From the NCBI GenBank assembly GCA_966211765.1, contig CBIHOV010000039.1:16986-80985 (forward strand): a stretch of 64,000 nt of DNA. Reading direction: 5' to 3'. Origin of the DNA: Paraflavitalea sp966211765. Lineage in GTDB: Bacteria > Bacteroidota > Bacteroidia > Chitinophagales > Chitinophagaceae. Position 1 is the first letter of the stretch, and the number at the start of each line of letters is the position of its first letter. The notes under the pieces are model-generated. The model did not search any database and was not told the origin of the DNA. It saw only the letters and a program-made list of their open reading frames with translations. The position numbers were made by a program, and so were the translations under genes. Positions 1 through 8,089 of this stretch are shown one piece after another.

Positions 1-200
1 CCAACCCCATCGTGGGAAGAGCCGACAATGGTGCTATGTATAAGAAACTCTGTAATGTAGCCAAGATGAATGCCAGCGAAACCACCCGTCTCATCCTCAT
101 CGATTCCTGGAACAAATGGGATGAGGACCTTCAACTGGAACCTGCACTTAGCTACGGAAAACAATACCTGGAAATTACCAAATCACAATTCAAAAAATAA
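1..200 (+). CDS. GH99-like (WbsX-type) protein, C-terminal end only
   Basis: The reading frame is open from base 3 to a TAA at 198-200, so the window holds only about the last 65 residues. They contain the ending LILIDSWNKWDEDLQLEPA followed by YGKQYLE. This is the closing signature of WbsX-type proteins with a GH99-like TIM barrel (the usual form is I..DSWNEW.EG..LEP...G..YL). The protein probably acts on mannose-type glycans or polysaccharides, but that is inference from the family. The next gene begins only 14 bp downstream on the same strand, so this is likely the upstream member of the glycoside hydrolase operon. A GTG at 12 is not a credible start because the frame extends past the window edge. 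Substrate and signal peptide cannot be judged. Confidence 0.72.
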   Translation, partial: NPIVGRADNGAMYKKLCNVAKMNASETTRLILIDSWNKWDEDLQLEPALSYGKQYLEITKSQFKK

Positions 201-214
201 ATCCCCGTACCCGG

Positions 215-2470
215 ATGTTACGATCAGCAAGTCGCCGTATCCTTTTCTGTTCTTTCCTGGTTAGTTTTTCAATGGCGCGTATCCAGGCCCAGGTATCAGG
301 GCTCCCTTACATCGACCCCACCATTGGGAATGTAGGAGCTTTGCTACAACCTACCCGGCCTACCGTACAATTGCCCAACCAGGTGATGCGCATGTTTCCC
401 ATTCGACCCGATTATATGGACGACCAGATCAGCAGCTTTCCGCTGCTGGTCGTGTCGCACCGTCTGGGCGAGGCCTTCTCTATGAAACCTTTCAGCAAGA
501 CTGTAACTGTCGATAGCTGGAAGCAGGACCTCACCTACGATCATGACCTGGAAATTACACGCCCCTGGTATTATTCCACCTACCTCATCGATGAGGAGAT
601 TACCGTGGAGTTTGCACCCGGCAAAAAGACAGGCATCTTCCGTATTGAATTCCCTGCCAAAGCCACAGAGAAAGCCCTCCTGCTCGATCTGTACAGCAAT
701 GGCGCAGGAGGCTGGAAACTGACCGGTGGAAAGGAGATAGAGGCCATGGAAACCTACCACGGCGACATCAAAATATACCTCTATGGTGTATTGAGCGCAA
801 AGGGTACAGCACACACCATCACCAATAACCATCTTGGCGCCGTACAAACCGGTAGTGGCCCATCCGCCAAAACAATGATCAGTTTCCCGGCTGCCACCAC
901 GGGTAAGATTGAATTCAGGTATGCTGTATCCTATATCAGTCCCGAACAGGCAAAGAAGAACTTCCAGCAGGAACTGTCCAATACCCGCTTCGAACAGTTA
1001 AAGAGCGCCGGCGAAAAGGCCTGGGCATCTGTGATCAATCAGATACAGGTAGAAGGCGGCACCCCCGCACAGAAAAGAACTTTTTACTCAGCCCTGTATC
1101 GTTGTTATGAAAGAATGGTCGACATTACCGAAGACAACCAATATTACAGTGGCTTTGATAAAAAGATACACGATACCAAACGTCCTTTTTATGTAGACGA
1201 TTGGTCATGGGATACCTACCTGGCCCATCATCCATTAAGGACCATCCTCAATCCTGCGCAGGAAGAAGACATGCTCAACTCCTACGTGCATATGTATGAG
1301 CAAAGCGGCTGGATGCCTACCTTTCCCGTGTTGTTTGGCGACCATGCCTGCATGAATGGTTTTCATTCTTCTGTTACTTTCCTCGATGCACACCGCAAGG
1401 GATTGAAAAACTTCAATCTCAGCAAAGCGTACGAAGGCATGAAGAAGAATGCCAACGAAGCCACCATGATTCCCTGGCGCAATGGCCCCAAAACCGTACT
1501 CGATGATATTTACCATACCAGGGGATTCTTTCCGGCCCTGCATCCCGGCGAAAAAGAGACTGTATCCATTGTCCATCCTTTTGAAAAACGCCAGGCCGTA
1601 GCCGTTACACTGGGCGCCGCCTATGATGATTGGGCAGTAGGCGAGTTGGCAAAGGAAATGGGCAACCAGTCAGATTATAAATTCTTCAATGCACGCGGCA
1701 ACAATTACAAAAACCTGTGGAGCGATAAAGAACAACTCTTTATGCCCAAAGATTCTGCGGGCAACTGGATCAATATCAATCCCAAGATTGATGGCGGCAA
1801 GGGCGGGCGTGATTATTATGATGAGAACAATGGCTGGACCTATCTTTGGCAGGTACAACACGATGTGGAAGGATTGAAGAAGTTATTGGGCGGAACTGAA
1901 GCCTTTGAACAAAAGCTGGATCAGTTATTCCGCGAAGGATTGGGATCAAGCAGGTATGTGTTCTGGAATATGTTTCCCGATGCCACTGGCAACGTAGGCC
2001 AATACTCCATGGGCAATGAACCGAGCTTTCACATTCCTTACCTGTACAACTTCACCCAATCACCCTGGAAAACCCAGAAGCGCATCCGCTTTTTGCTCGA
2101 CACCTGGTTCAAGGACAATGTGTTTGGTATTCCCGGTGATGAAGATGGGGGAGGGATGACAGCCTTTGTGGTGTTTTCTTCTATGGGATTTTATCCCGTT
2201 ACACCCGGTCTGCCCGTATACACCATCGGCAGTCCTATGTTTGAGAAGACCACCATTGACCTGAAGGGTGGAAAGAAGTTTACCCTGATTGCCAACAAAG
2301 CATCAACCGTAAACAAATACATTCAAAGCGCTAAACTCGATGGAAAACCACTCAATACCCCCTGGTTTACCCATGCCCAATTGATGGCAGGTGGTAAACT
2401 GGAACTGGAAATGGGCCCCAAGCCCAACAAAACCTGGGGCGTTTCCACAGCACAAGGCCGTGGGTTTTAA
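215..2470 (+). CDS. Secreted GH92 alpha-mannosidase
   Basis: A 751-residue protein with an N-terminal signal peptide (roughly residues 1-26, ending in QAQ). GH92 enzymes are calcium-dependent exo-acting alpha-mannosidases with an N-terminal beta-sandwich and a C-terminal (alpha/alpha)6 barrel. The family opening PYIDPTIGN is present. The catalytic-acid motif GNEPSFHIPYLYN has its Glu at residue 602. The general-base motif GDEDGGG has Asp642 and Asp644, followed by FSSMGFYPVTPGLPVY. Length is normal for the family. The N-terminus is unusual: GNVGALLQPTRPTVQLPNQ replaces the glycine-rich start seen in the second GH92 of this window, so the two are probably not functionally redundant. It starts at ATG 215, 14 bp after the preceding gene, with the next gene 17 bp after its stop, so it is probably co-transcribed. 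The linkage specificity (alpha-1,2, -1,3 or other) cannot be read from sequence. Confidence 0.93.
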   Translation: MLRSASRRILFCSFLVSFSMARIQAQVSGLPYIDPTIGNVGALLQPTRPTVQLPNQVMRMFPIRPDYMDDQISSFPLLVVSHRLGEAFSMKPFSKTVTVDSWKQDLTYDHDLEITRPWYYSTYLIDEEITVEFAPGKKTGIFRIEFPAKATEKALLLDLYSNGAGGWKLTGGKEIEAMETYHGDIKIYLYGVLSAKGTAHTITNNHLGAVQTGSGPSAKTMISFPAATTGKIEFRYAVSYISPEQAKKNFQQELSNTRFEQLKSAGEKAWASVINQIQVEGGTPAQKRTFYSALYRCYERMVDITEDNQYYSGFDKKIHDTKRPFYVDDWSWDTYLAHHPLRTILNPAQEEDMLNSYVHMYEQSGWMPTFPVLFGDHACMNGFHSSVTFLDAHRKGLKNFNLSKAYEGMKKNANEATMIPWRNGPKTVLDDIYHTRGFFPALHPGEKETVSIVHPFEKRQAVAVTLGAAYDDWAVGELAKEMGNQSDYKFFNARGNNYKNLWSDKEQLFMPKDSAGNWININPKIDGGKGGRDYYDENNGWTYLWQVQHDVEGLKKLLGGTEAFEQKLDQLFREGLGSSRYVFWNMFPDATGNVGQYSMGNEPSFHIPYLYNFTQSPWKTQKRIRFLLDTWFKDNVFGIPGDEDGGGMTAFVVFSSMGFYPVTPGLPVYTIGSPMFEKTTIDLKGGKKFTLIANKASTVNKYIQSAKLDGKPLNTPWFTHAQLMAGGKLELEMGPKPNKTWGVSTAQGRGF

Positions 2471-2487
2471 AATAAAAACATTGATCC

Positions 2488-3738
2488 ATGTACCGCAACA
2501 TTTTATCCGTACTCTTTCTTTTCTCCGTTAGCATGGCGGCTGCCCAAAAGCACAGCAAAGCATCCGCATATCCCAGCTACAAAGGCCTCGTCATGGCCGG
2601 TTATCAGGGATGGTTCAATGCCCCCGGCGATAGTGCCGGCCGCGGCTGGAACCATTACGTGAGCAAGGGCAAACTGGAAGATGGCAATTGCAAGTTCGAC
2701 ATGTGGCCCGATACCAGGGAATACAAAATAACTTATGATTCGCCTTTCAAGTTGCGCGATAGCAGTGCCGCAAAGCTCTTCAGTTCTTATGATGCCTCCA
2801 CCGTAGACCTCCATTTCAAATGGATGAAACAATATGGATTGGATGGTGTGTTTGTACAACGTTTTGTAAGCAACCTCAAAAGCGCCCGCAGCCTGCAGCA
2901 CAACAATACTGTGCTGGCCAATGCACTGAGGTCGGCAGATAAATACAACAGGGCCATTGGTGTAATGTACGATCTCTCCGGTATGCGGGCAGGCGATAGC
3001 AAAGTGATCATCAACGATTGGAAAGCCCTTGTGGACAGCATGAAGATGACAAGAGGAGGAAAGAAGCAACCATATATTTACCACAACGGAAAGCCCCTCG
3101 TTACTTTGTGGGGTGTAGGTTTCTCTGGCAGAGACCGGCAGTATACCCTCGAAGATATTAAGCCCGTCATAGATTTTCTGAAGAACGATCCCGACTATGG
3201 TGGTTGTGCCGTGATGTTGGGTGTGCCTACCCGTTGGCGGGAGTTGCAGGGCGATGCGGTGAGCGATACCGCTTTCCTGCAGTTGTTGAAACAGGTGGAT
3301 ATTGTGCAACCCTGGTTTGTAGGGCGCTTTACCGAAAAGAACATCGATCAGATGCAAACAAGGGTGAGGGATGATATGGCCTGGTGTGTGGCCAACAAAG
3401 TAGATTATGTGCCCGTTATTTATCCCGGCTTCACCTGGCACAATATGTACCCCAATAGTCCGCAAAACCAGATACCCCGCAACCGCGGTCAGTTTTTCTG
3501 GAAGCAGATAACAGCCGCCTTACAGGAAAAGGTACCCATGCTATATATAGCCATGTTTGATGAAATAGATGAAGGCACCGCCATCTTTAAAGTATCAAAG
3601 CATCCGCCCGTGGGCAAAAGCAGTTTTGTAACTTTTGAAGAAGACATTCCCGAAGATTATTATTTATTCCTGGCTGGCCAGGCCCGCCGCATGTTGAAGA
3701 AAGAATTGCCTTTACAAACGACACCTCCAAAGAAGTAG
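2488..3738 (+). CDS. Secreted GH71/99-like glycoside hydrolase
   Basis: A 416-residue protein with a signal peptide (about residues 1-19, ending in MAAAQ). The motifs KGLVMAGYQGWFN, YDASTVDLHFKWMKQYGLDGVF and VMYDLSGM mark the Bacteroidota family annotated as GH71/99-like, sometimes called xylosidase/arabinosidase in older records. These are (beta/alpha)8-barrel proteins related to GH99 endo-alpha-mannosidases. YIAMFDEIDEGTAIF near residue 355 supplies acidic residues at a strand end, as expected for a barrel active site. Its place between two GH92 mannosidases fits a role in trimming mannose-containing glycans, which is inference. The ATG at 2488 lies 17 bp after the upstream stop. The first 40 bp around this start closely resemble the start region of the next GH92 gene (see findings). 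Confidence 0.85.
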   Translation: MYRNILSVLFLFSVSMAAAQKHSKASAYPSYKGLVMAGYQGWFNAPGDSAGRGWNHYVSKGKLEDGNCKFDMWPDTREYKITYDSPFKLRDSSAAKLFSSYDASTVDLHFKWMKQYGLDGVFVQRFVSNLKSARSLQHNNTVLANALRSADKYNRAIGVMYDLSGMRAGDSKVIINDWKALVDSMKMTRGGKKQPYIYHNGKPLVTLWGVGFSGRDRQYTLEDIKPVIDFLKNDPDYGGCAVMLGVPTRWRELQGDAVSDTAFLQLLKQVDIVQPWFVGRFTEKNIDQMQTRVRDDMAWCVANKVDYVPVIYPGFTWHNMYPNSPQNQIPRNRGQFFWKQITAALQEKVPMLYIAMFDEIDEGTAIFKVSKHPPVGKSSFVTFEEDIPEDYYLFLAGQARRMLKKELPLQTTPPKK

Positions 3739-3749
3739 TCACATATTCT

Positions 3750-3795
3750 GGCGCAAGTATGCAGGGCAGGCCGCGTGCGGCAGGGTACTTGTGCC
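3750..3795 (+). other. Intergenic hairpin between GH71/99-like and GH92 genes
   Basis: GGCGCAAGTA at 3750-3759 pairs with TACTTGTGCC at 3786-3795 with one G-T mismatch. A second inner stem GCCGC/GCGGC lies at its tip. No T-run follows, so it is more likely an RNA-processing or mRNA-stability hairpin inside the operon than a terminator. It starts 12 bp after the stop of the upstream gene. Confidence 0.5.
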
Positions 3796-3815
3796 CTCAT
3801 GTAAAACATTGATCT

Positions 3816-6044
3816 ATGTATCAAAATATATTATCCATACTGAGAAATATAAGCTGCACTGCATTCCTTATAGCTTCTGCAGCAACTAGTCAATCCCAAT
3901 CCCTCACCGCTTATGTCGATCCCCTCATCGGCTCCGGTGGCCATGGCCACGTATTTGTAGGAGCCAGCGTTCCCTTTGGTGCTATCCAACCCGGCCCCAA
4001 TAATTTTTACAAAGGGTGGGACTGGTGCTCCGGCTACAATTACGGCGATAGCGTATTGATCGGGTTTTCCCAAACCCATTTGAGTGGTACCGGCATTGGC
4101 GACCTGGCCGATGTACTCATCATGCCCTATACCGGTGCGATAAAGACCGATAAAGGCGTGGAGAAGAATCCGGGTAGCGGCTATGCTTCCCGTTTCAGCC
4201 ATAGTACAGAAAAAGCTAAGCCCGGTTATTATGCCGTTACCCTGGCCGATTACAATATTAAGGTAGAACTCACCGCTACAGAGCGGGTGGCTTTACACCA
4301 ATACCATTTTCCGGCAGGCAAAGAAGCCCACGTGATCATCGACCTGAAGGAAGGTATTAATGATCAAACAACTGATAGTTACCTAAAGAAGATAGATGAA
4401 TATACCCTCCTGGGTCGCCGTTTCTCCAAAGGATGGGCCAAAGACCAGTGGCTCTATTTCGCTATCCGTTCCTCCTTACCCCTCAGTCAGTTCAATGTAT
4501 ACGACAACAACCAGGCCCTGCAATCCGATAGTGGTACGGGTAAAGCCATCAAAGGTTTAATTAGTTTCGACAAAGCCCCTTCCACATTCCAGCTGAAGGT
4601 GAGCATATCACCTGTCAGTTCCGAAAATGCACTGGCCAATATAGATGCAGAACTACCGCATTGGAATTTCAACAAAGTAGCAAAAGCCGCTGATGACAAG
4701 TGGAATAAAGAACTGTCCCGCCTCAACGTACAATCCCAAAGCAAAAAGGATAAAAGGATATTCTACACCGCCCTCTTCCATACCATGATCAACCCCGCAT
4801 TGTTTAATGACCATAATGGTGATTACAGGGGTGCTGATAAAAAAGTATATACAGGCGCAACCTTTCAGAATTATTCCGTGTTCTCCTTGTGGGACACTTA
4901 TCGCGCTACCAATCCCTTGTTTACCCTTACCCATCCCGATAGAGTAAGCGATATGATGAATGCCATGCTGGCTATTTATCAGCAGCAGGGTAAATTGCCC
5001 ATCTGGCACCTCATGGGCAATGAGACCGGCACTATGGTAGGCATCAGCAGTCTGCAGGTGATAGCCGAAGCTTACCTGAAAGGCATCAGGGGGTATGACA
5101 TAGAGAAAATGTACGAGGCCGTGAAAGCCACCGCCATGTCCGATTCCCTGGGCATGATGTATGTAAAGAATTTTCAACCCATTCCTTCCGATAAGTCGGC
5201 GCGTGCCGTAGCCCGCGCATTGGAATACGGTATCAGCGATGGAAGTATTGCCTTGCTGGCGCAGGCCCTGGGTAAAACCGCGGATTATGAATATTTCTCA
5301 AAGCGCGCACAGAATTACAAGCTCTACTTTGATCCTTCGTACCAATTCTTCAAAGGAAAATTATCCGATGGTTCCTGGAAGCCCAACTTCGATCCCATCA
5401 AATCATACAAACCCTGGGCCGATGATTATGCTGAGGGAAATGCCTGGCAATACCTATGGCTGGCGCCCCATGATGTGGCTGGATTGGAAAAGCTGCTGGG
5501 CGGCAGGGAAACATTCATCAAAAGATTGGATACCTTCTTCACATTGGTACCGCCTCATGATCCTAATGCCCTGGTTGATCTTACCGGCCTCATTGGTCAG
5601 TATGCCCATGGCAATGAGCCAAGCCACCACATCACTTACCTGTATTCCATGGTAGGACAGCCGGAGAAAACGGCGGAGAAAGTACGGCATATCATGAAGG
5701 ATATGTACCACGATCAGCCCGATGGTATCATTGGCAATGAAGATTGCGGACAAATGTCGGCCTGGTATATCTTCTCCTCCATGGGTTTTTATCCTGTATT
5801 CCCTGCTTCCGGAAAATATGTATTGGGAAGTCCGCTCTTTGATAAGATCAGCCTCCACCTGCCCAAAGGGAAAAAGTTTACTGTAGAAGCTGTTAACAAT
5901 AGTACCGAAAACATCTATATTCAAGGTGTGGAATGGAATGGCAAACCGTATACCAGCATCTACCTTCTGCACAGCGATATACTGAAAGGCGGTGTGCTGA
6001 AAATACAGATGGGCAATAAACCCAATAGCCAGTGGGGAAAGTAG
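3816..6044 (+). CDS. Secreted GH92 alpha-mannosidase (second copy)
   Basis: A 742-residue protein with a signal peptide (residues 1 to about 27). It is a canonical GH92: DPLIGSGGHGHVFVGASVPF at the start of the beta-sandwich, LSGTGIGDL, the catalytic-acid motif GNEPSHHITYLY with Glu601, and GNEDCGQMSAWYIFSSMG with Asp643 as candidate base, followed by YVLGSPLFDK. GH92 enzymes release mannose from the non-reducing end with inversion, using calcium. Where the first GH92 here has D-E-D in the base motif, this one has N-E-D, a natural variation that may track specificity. It follows the GH71/99-like gene by 77 bp, a gap holding a hairpin, so it may still share the transcript. Downstream lies a dispersed repeat. 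It is full length with no frame damage. Confidence 0.95.
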   Translation: MYQNILSILRNISCTAFLIASAATSQSQSLTAYVDPLIGSGGHGHVFVGASVPFGAIQPGPNNFYKGWDWCSGYNYGDSVLIGFSQTHLSGTGIGDLADVLIMPYTGAIKTDKGVEKNPGSGYASRFSHSTEKAKPGYYAVTLADYNIKVELTATERVALHQYHFPAGKEAHVIIDLKEGINDQTTDSYLKKIDEYTLLGRRFSKGWAKDQWLYFAIRSSLPLSQFNVYDNNQALQSDSGTGKAIKGLISFDKAPSTFQLKVSISPVSSENALANIDAELPHWNFNKVAKAADDKWNKELSRLNVQSQSKKDKRIFYTALFHTMINPALFNDHNGDYRGADKKVYTGATFQNYSVFSLWDTYRATNPLFTLTHPDRVSDMMNAMLAIYQQQGKLPIWHLMGNETGTMVGISSLQVIAEAYLKGIRGYDIEKMYEAVKATAMSDSLGMMYVKNFQPIPSDKSARAVARALEYGISDGSIALLAQALGKTADYEYFSKRAQNYKLYFDPSYQFFKGKLSDGSWKPNFDPIKSYKPWADDYAEGNAWQYLWLAPHDVAGLEKLLGGRETFIKRLDTFFTLVPPHDPNALVDLTGLIGQYAHGNEPSHHITYLYSMVGQPEKTAEKVRHIMKDMYHDQPDGIIGNEDCGQMSAWYIFSSMGFYPVFPASGKYVLGSPLFDKISLHLPKGKKFTVEAVNNSTENIYIQGVEWNGKPYTSIYLLHSDILKGGVLKIQMGNKPNSQWGK

Positions 6045-6049
6045 TTTTC

Positions 6050-6111
6050 TGTCACCTCGAATGGAGCGAACCGTAGTGAGCAACCTGCTATCGAAGCAAG
6101 GGTATTCACTA
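6050..6111 (+). repeat. Dispersed intergenic repeat, family 1, copy A
   Basis: Contains GTCACCTCGAATGGAGCGAA, then GTAGTGAGCAACCTG and CTATCGAAGCAAGG. The same order of words (TGTCA..TCGAA, AGTGAG.AA.CTGCTATCGAAGCAA) recurs at 7772-7824. It lies directly after the GH92 stop and has no coding potential. It resembles the short repeats scattered between genes in many Bacteroidota genomes, but mobility is unproven. Confidence 0.65.
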
Positions 6112-6149
6112 GTGGTGATCGGCTTCATTCAAAGACCTATCTTTACCAT

Positions 6150-7751
6150 ATGCGTATCGACTTCCGGAACTGTTTTCTTGTATTTGTTTGTCTGACCTTG
6201 CTCTGTCATCTTCAGCGCACCTATGCTGCCGAAAACAATATGCCGGCTGATACCCTGGAGCGCACCGTCTACAATAACCCCGTGATTCCCGGCGACTTTG
6301 CCGATCCATCGGTCATTAAAGTAGGCAACATCTACTATGCTACCGGCACTTCTTCCGAATGGGCGCCGCATTTTCCGCTATTTACTTCCACCGACCTGGT
6401 CACTTGGAAGCAGGTAGGTTATATCTTCAACAAACAACCAGCCTGGACATCCTCCTCTTTTTGGGCGCCCGAACTATTCTATTACAACAACACCTTCTAT
6501 GTATACTATGTAGCCCGGAGAAAAAGCGATGGCCTGTCCTTTATTGGTGTGGCAACTGCCAAAGATCCCCTGAAAGGATTTACCGATCACGGCGTGATCA
6601 TAGAGCACGGTAAAGAAGCCATTGATGCCTATGTGCTCAACGACAATGGTACCCTTTACATGACCTTCAAAGCTTACGGACTCGACAAGCGGCCCAATGA
6701 AATATTGGCCTGTAAATTATCTGCCGACGGTTTAAAGAGAGAGGGCGACTACTTTAGTCTGTTACGCGATGATGCCCGGCAGGGAATGGAAGGGCAGGTA
6801 TTGATGAAATGGAACAATTATTATTACTTGTTTTATTCCGCCGGTGGTTGCTGTGGGCTTAAATGTAGTTATAATGTAAGGGTGGCAAGGGCCACTTCTG
6901 TGCAGGGGCCTTATATGAACTACGAGGGTAATCCCCTGCTTAGTGAGAATGACACCTGGAAATGCCCGGGCCATGGCACCATTGTGCAAACGGCCGGTAA
7001 CCAGTTCTATTATTTGTACCATGCTTATAGCAAGAAGGACGATGTATTTACCGGACGGCAGGGTATGCTCGATGAGCTTGTATGGAATGAATATACAGGC
7101 TGGCCGCTTTTTAAGAATGGCAAAAGTCCATCCGTCAATGCGCCTGTAAGCAAGGGTAGCGCCGGAAAGGTCAATCCCAATAATATCAGTGATGATTTCA
7201 CAACCGCCAAACTCCCCGTATACTGGCAATGGGATTTCAGCCATACTAAACCTGTTATCAAATTGAAAAAGGGAAATCTTCTCCTGTCGGGCAAGACAGA
7301 TACCACCAATCATGCTGGCACCGCCCTCACCGTGCGTCCTGTATCAGGAAATTATGAGATGAGCACCGAGGTTGTCAACTATAATGGCTCCCTGAAAGGG
7401 CTCACATTATACGGCGATGCCAACCAGGCAGTGGGAATCGGTGTTATTGGCGATAAAGTACAATTGTGGGAAGTAAAGAACAATCAGAAGCGGATATTGG
7501 CTGAAAGCTATACGAAGCAAAAAACGCCTATCCGTTTACGCATATTCGTGAAAGCTGGTTCTCAATGCCTCTTTTTATGGAGCCGCGATGACAGCAACTG
7601 GCGCCGCTTGCAAGCTGCCGGTGGCCAGCAATATTATGATGCTAGTTTCCTGCCTCCCTGGGATAGAAGTCCCCGGCCAGGGTTACTCCACCAGGGCAGC
7701 GCCAATGCCCCCGCGGTCTTTTCTTATTTCAATATTACCTATATAGATTAA
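6150..7751 (+). CDS. Secreted GH43 family glycosidase with C-terminal beta-sandwich domain
   Basis: A 533-residue protein with a signal peptide (residues 1-27, ending in TYAAE). Residues 43-330 form a GH43 five-bladed propeller. The catalytic base is Asp52 in GDFADPSVI, the pKa-modulating Asp159 lies in EAIDAYVLND, and the acid Glu214 in GMEGQVLM. SSFWAPELFYYNN is also typical. Residues from about 350 on (SDDFTTAKLPVYWQWDF) resemble the concanavalin-like domain often fused to GH43 beta-xylosidases and arabinofuranosidases. The protein is predicted to act outside the cytoplasm on arabinose-, xylose- or galactose-bearing side chains; the sugar cannot be told from sequence. It is separated from the GH92 gene by a dispersed repeat and from the GH2 gene by another, so it may be a separate transcription unit. 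The start at ATG 6150 gives a good signal peptide. Confidence 0.9.
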   Translation: MRIDFRNCFLVFVCLTLLCHLQRTYAAENNMPADTLERTVYNNPVIPGDFADPSVIKVGNIYYATGTSSEWAPHFPLFTSTDLVTWKQVGYIFNKQPAWTSSSFWAPELFYYNNTFYVYYVARRKSDGLSFIGVATAKDPLKGFTDHGVIIEHGKEAIDAYVLNDNGTLYMTFKAYGLDKRPNEILACKLSADGLKREGDYFSLLRDDARQGMEGQVLMKWNNYYYLFYSAGGCCGLKCSYNVRVARATSVQGPYMNYEGNPLLSENDTWKCPGHGTIVQTAGNQFYYLYHAYSKKDDVFTGRQGMLDELVWNEYTGWPLFKNGKSPSVNAPVSKGSAGKVNPNNISDDFTTAKLPVYWQWDFSHTKPVIKLKKGNLLLSGKTDTTNHAGTALTVRPVSGNYEMSTEVVNYNGSLKGLTLYGDANQAVGIGVIGDKVQLWEVKNNQKRILAESYTKQKTPIRLRIFVKAGSQCLFLWSRDDSNWRRLQAAGGQQYYDASFLPPWDRSPRPGLLHQGSANAPAVFSYFNITYID

Positions 7752-7771
7752 TATAGCATATTATACTACTT

Positions 7772-7824
7772 TGTCATTTTCGAACATTGCGCAGCGCAGT
7801 GAGAAATCTGCTATCGAAGCAAAG
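7772..7824 (+). repeat. Dispersed intergenic repeat, family 1, copy B
   Basis: Reads TGTCATTTTCGAACATTGCG, then CAGTGAGAAATCTG and CTATCGAAGCAAAG, matching the word order of copy A at 6050-6111. It lies just after the GH43 stop, so both copies sit at 3' ends of glycosidase genes. Confidence 0.65.
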
Positions 7825-8021
7825 ACCGTCGGTTGCCGGAACTTCAAAGCAAATCTGTATTCTTCTGTATTCTAGATTCTGTATTCTGCATTCTCCAACC
7901 ACTTATTTTCCCCCATTAAGCATTTATTAACCCTTCTGTTAATCCTTCAACCTTTACTTGCACGCAAACTTCTTACGCGGGAGCTTATCCAGGCCGCCCG
8001 CTGTTTTTGTATGGGTTTTAT

Positions 8022-8056
8022 AAGATGGGTCGTCTTGCAAGTGTACGGCCCATCTT
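8022..8056 (+). promoter_or_regulatory. Hairpin in the leader of the GH2 gene
   Basis: AAGATGGGTCGT (8022-8033) can pair with ACGGCCCATCTT (8045-8056) apart from one internal mismatch. The 11-base loop is CTTGCAAGTGT. The sequence after it is TTCCCTTTAAAC, then 33 bases to the ATG. It could be an mRNA leader structure or a weak terminator for upstream transcription. Confidence 0.45.
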
Positions 8057-8089
8057 CCCTTTAAACTAAAAAATACTGAAATCACAACC

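Larger units (their letters stand above)
7752..8089 (+). other. Intergenic region with dispersed repeat and leader hairpin
   Basis: This 338-base gap has no gene. It holds dispersed-repeat copy B (7772-7824), a short run of TATTCT-like words at about 7857-7893, and a hairpin at 8022-8056 upstream of the GH2 start. No convincing promoter box was seen, though TTTACTTGCA near 7952 loosely resembles a -7 element. Confidence 0.5.

Noticed and set aside
2503..3465. 320-codon open frame on the - strand inside the GH71/99-like gene
   Set aside because: It is antisense to a strong, motif-bearing gene and its residue pattern is typical of a shadow frame.
7857..7893. Short run of TATTCT-like words
   Set aside because: Low complexity and irregular; no sign of a functional repeat.
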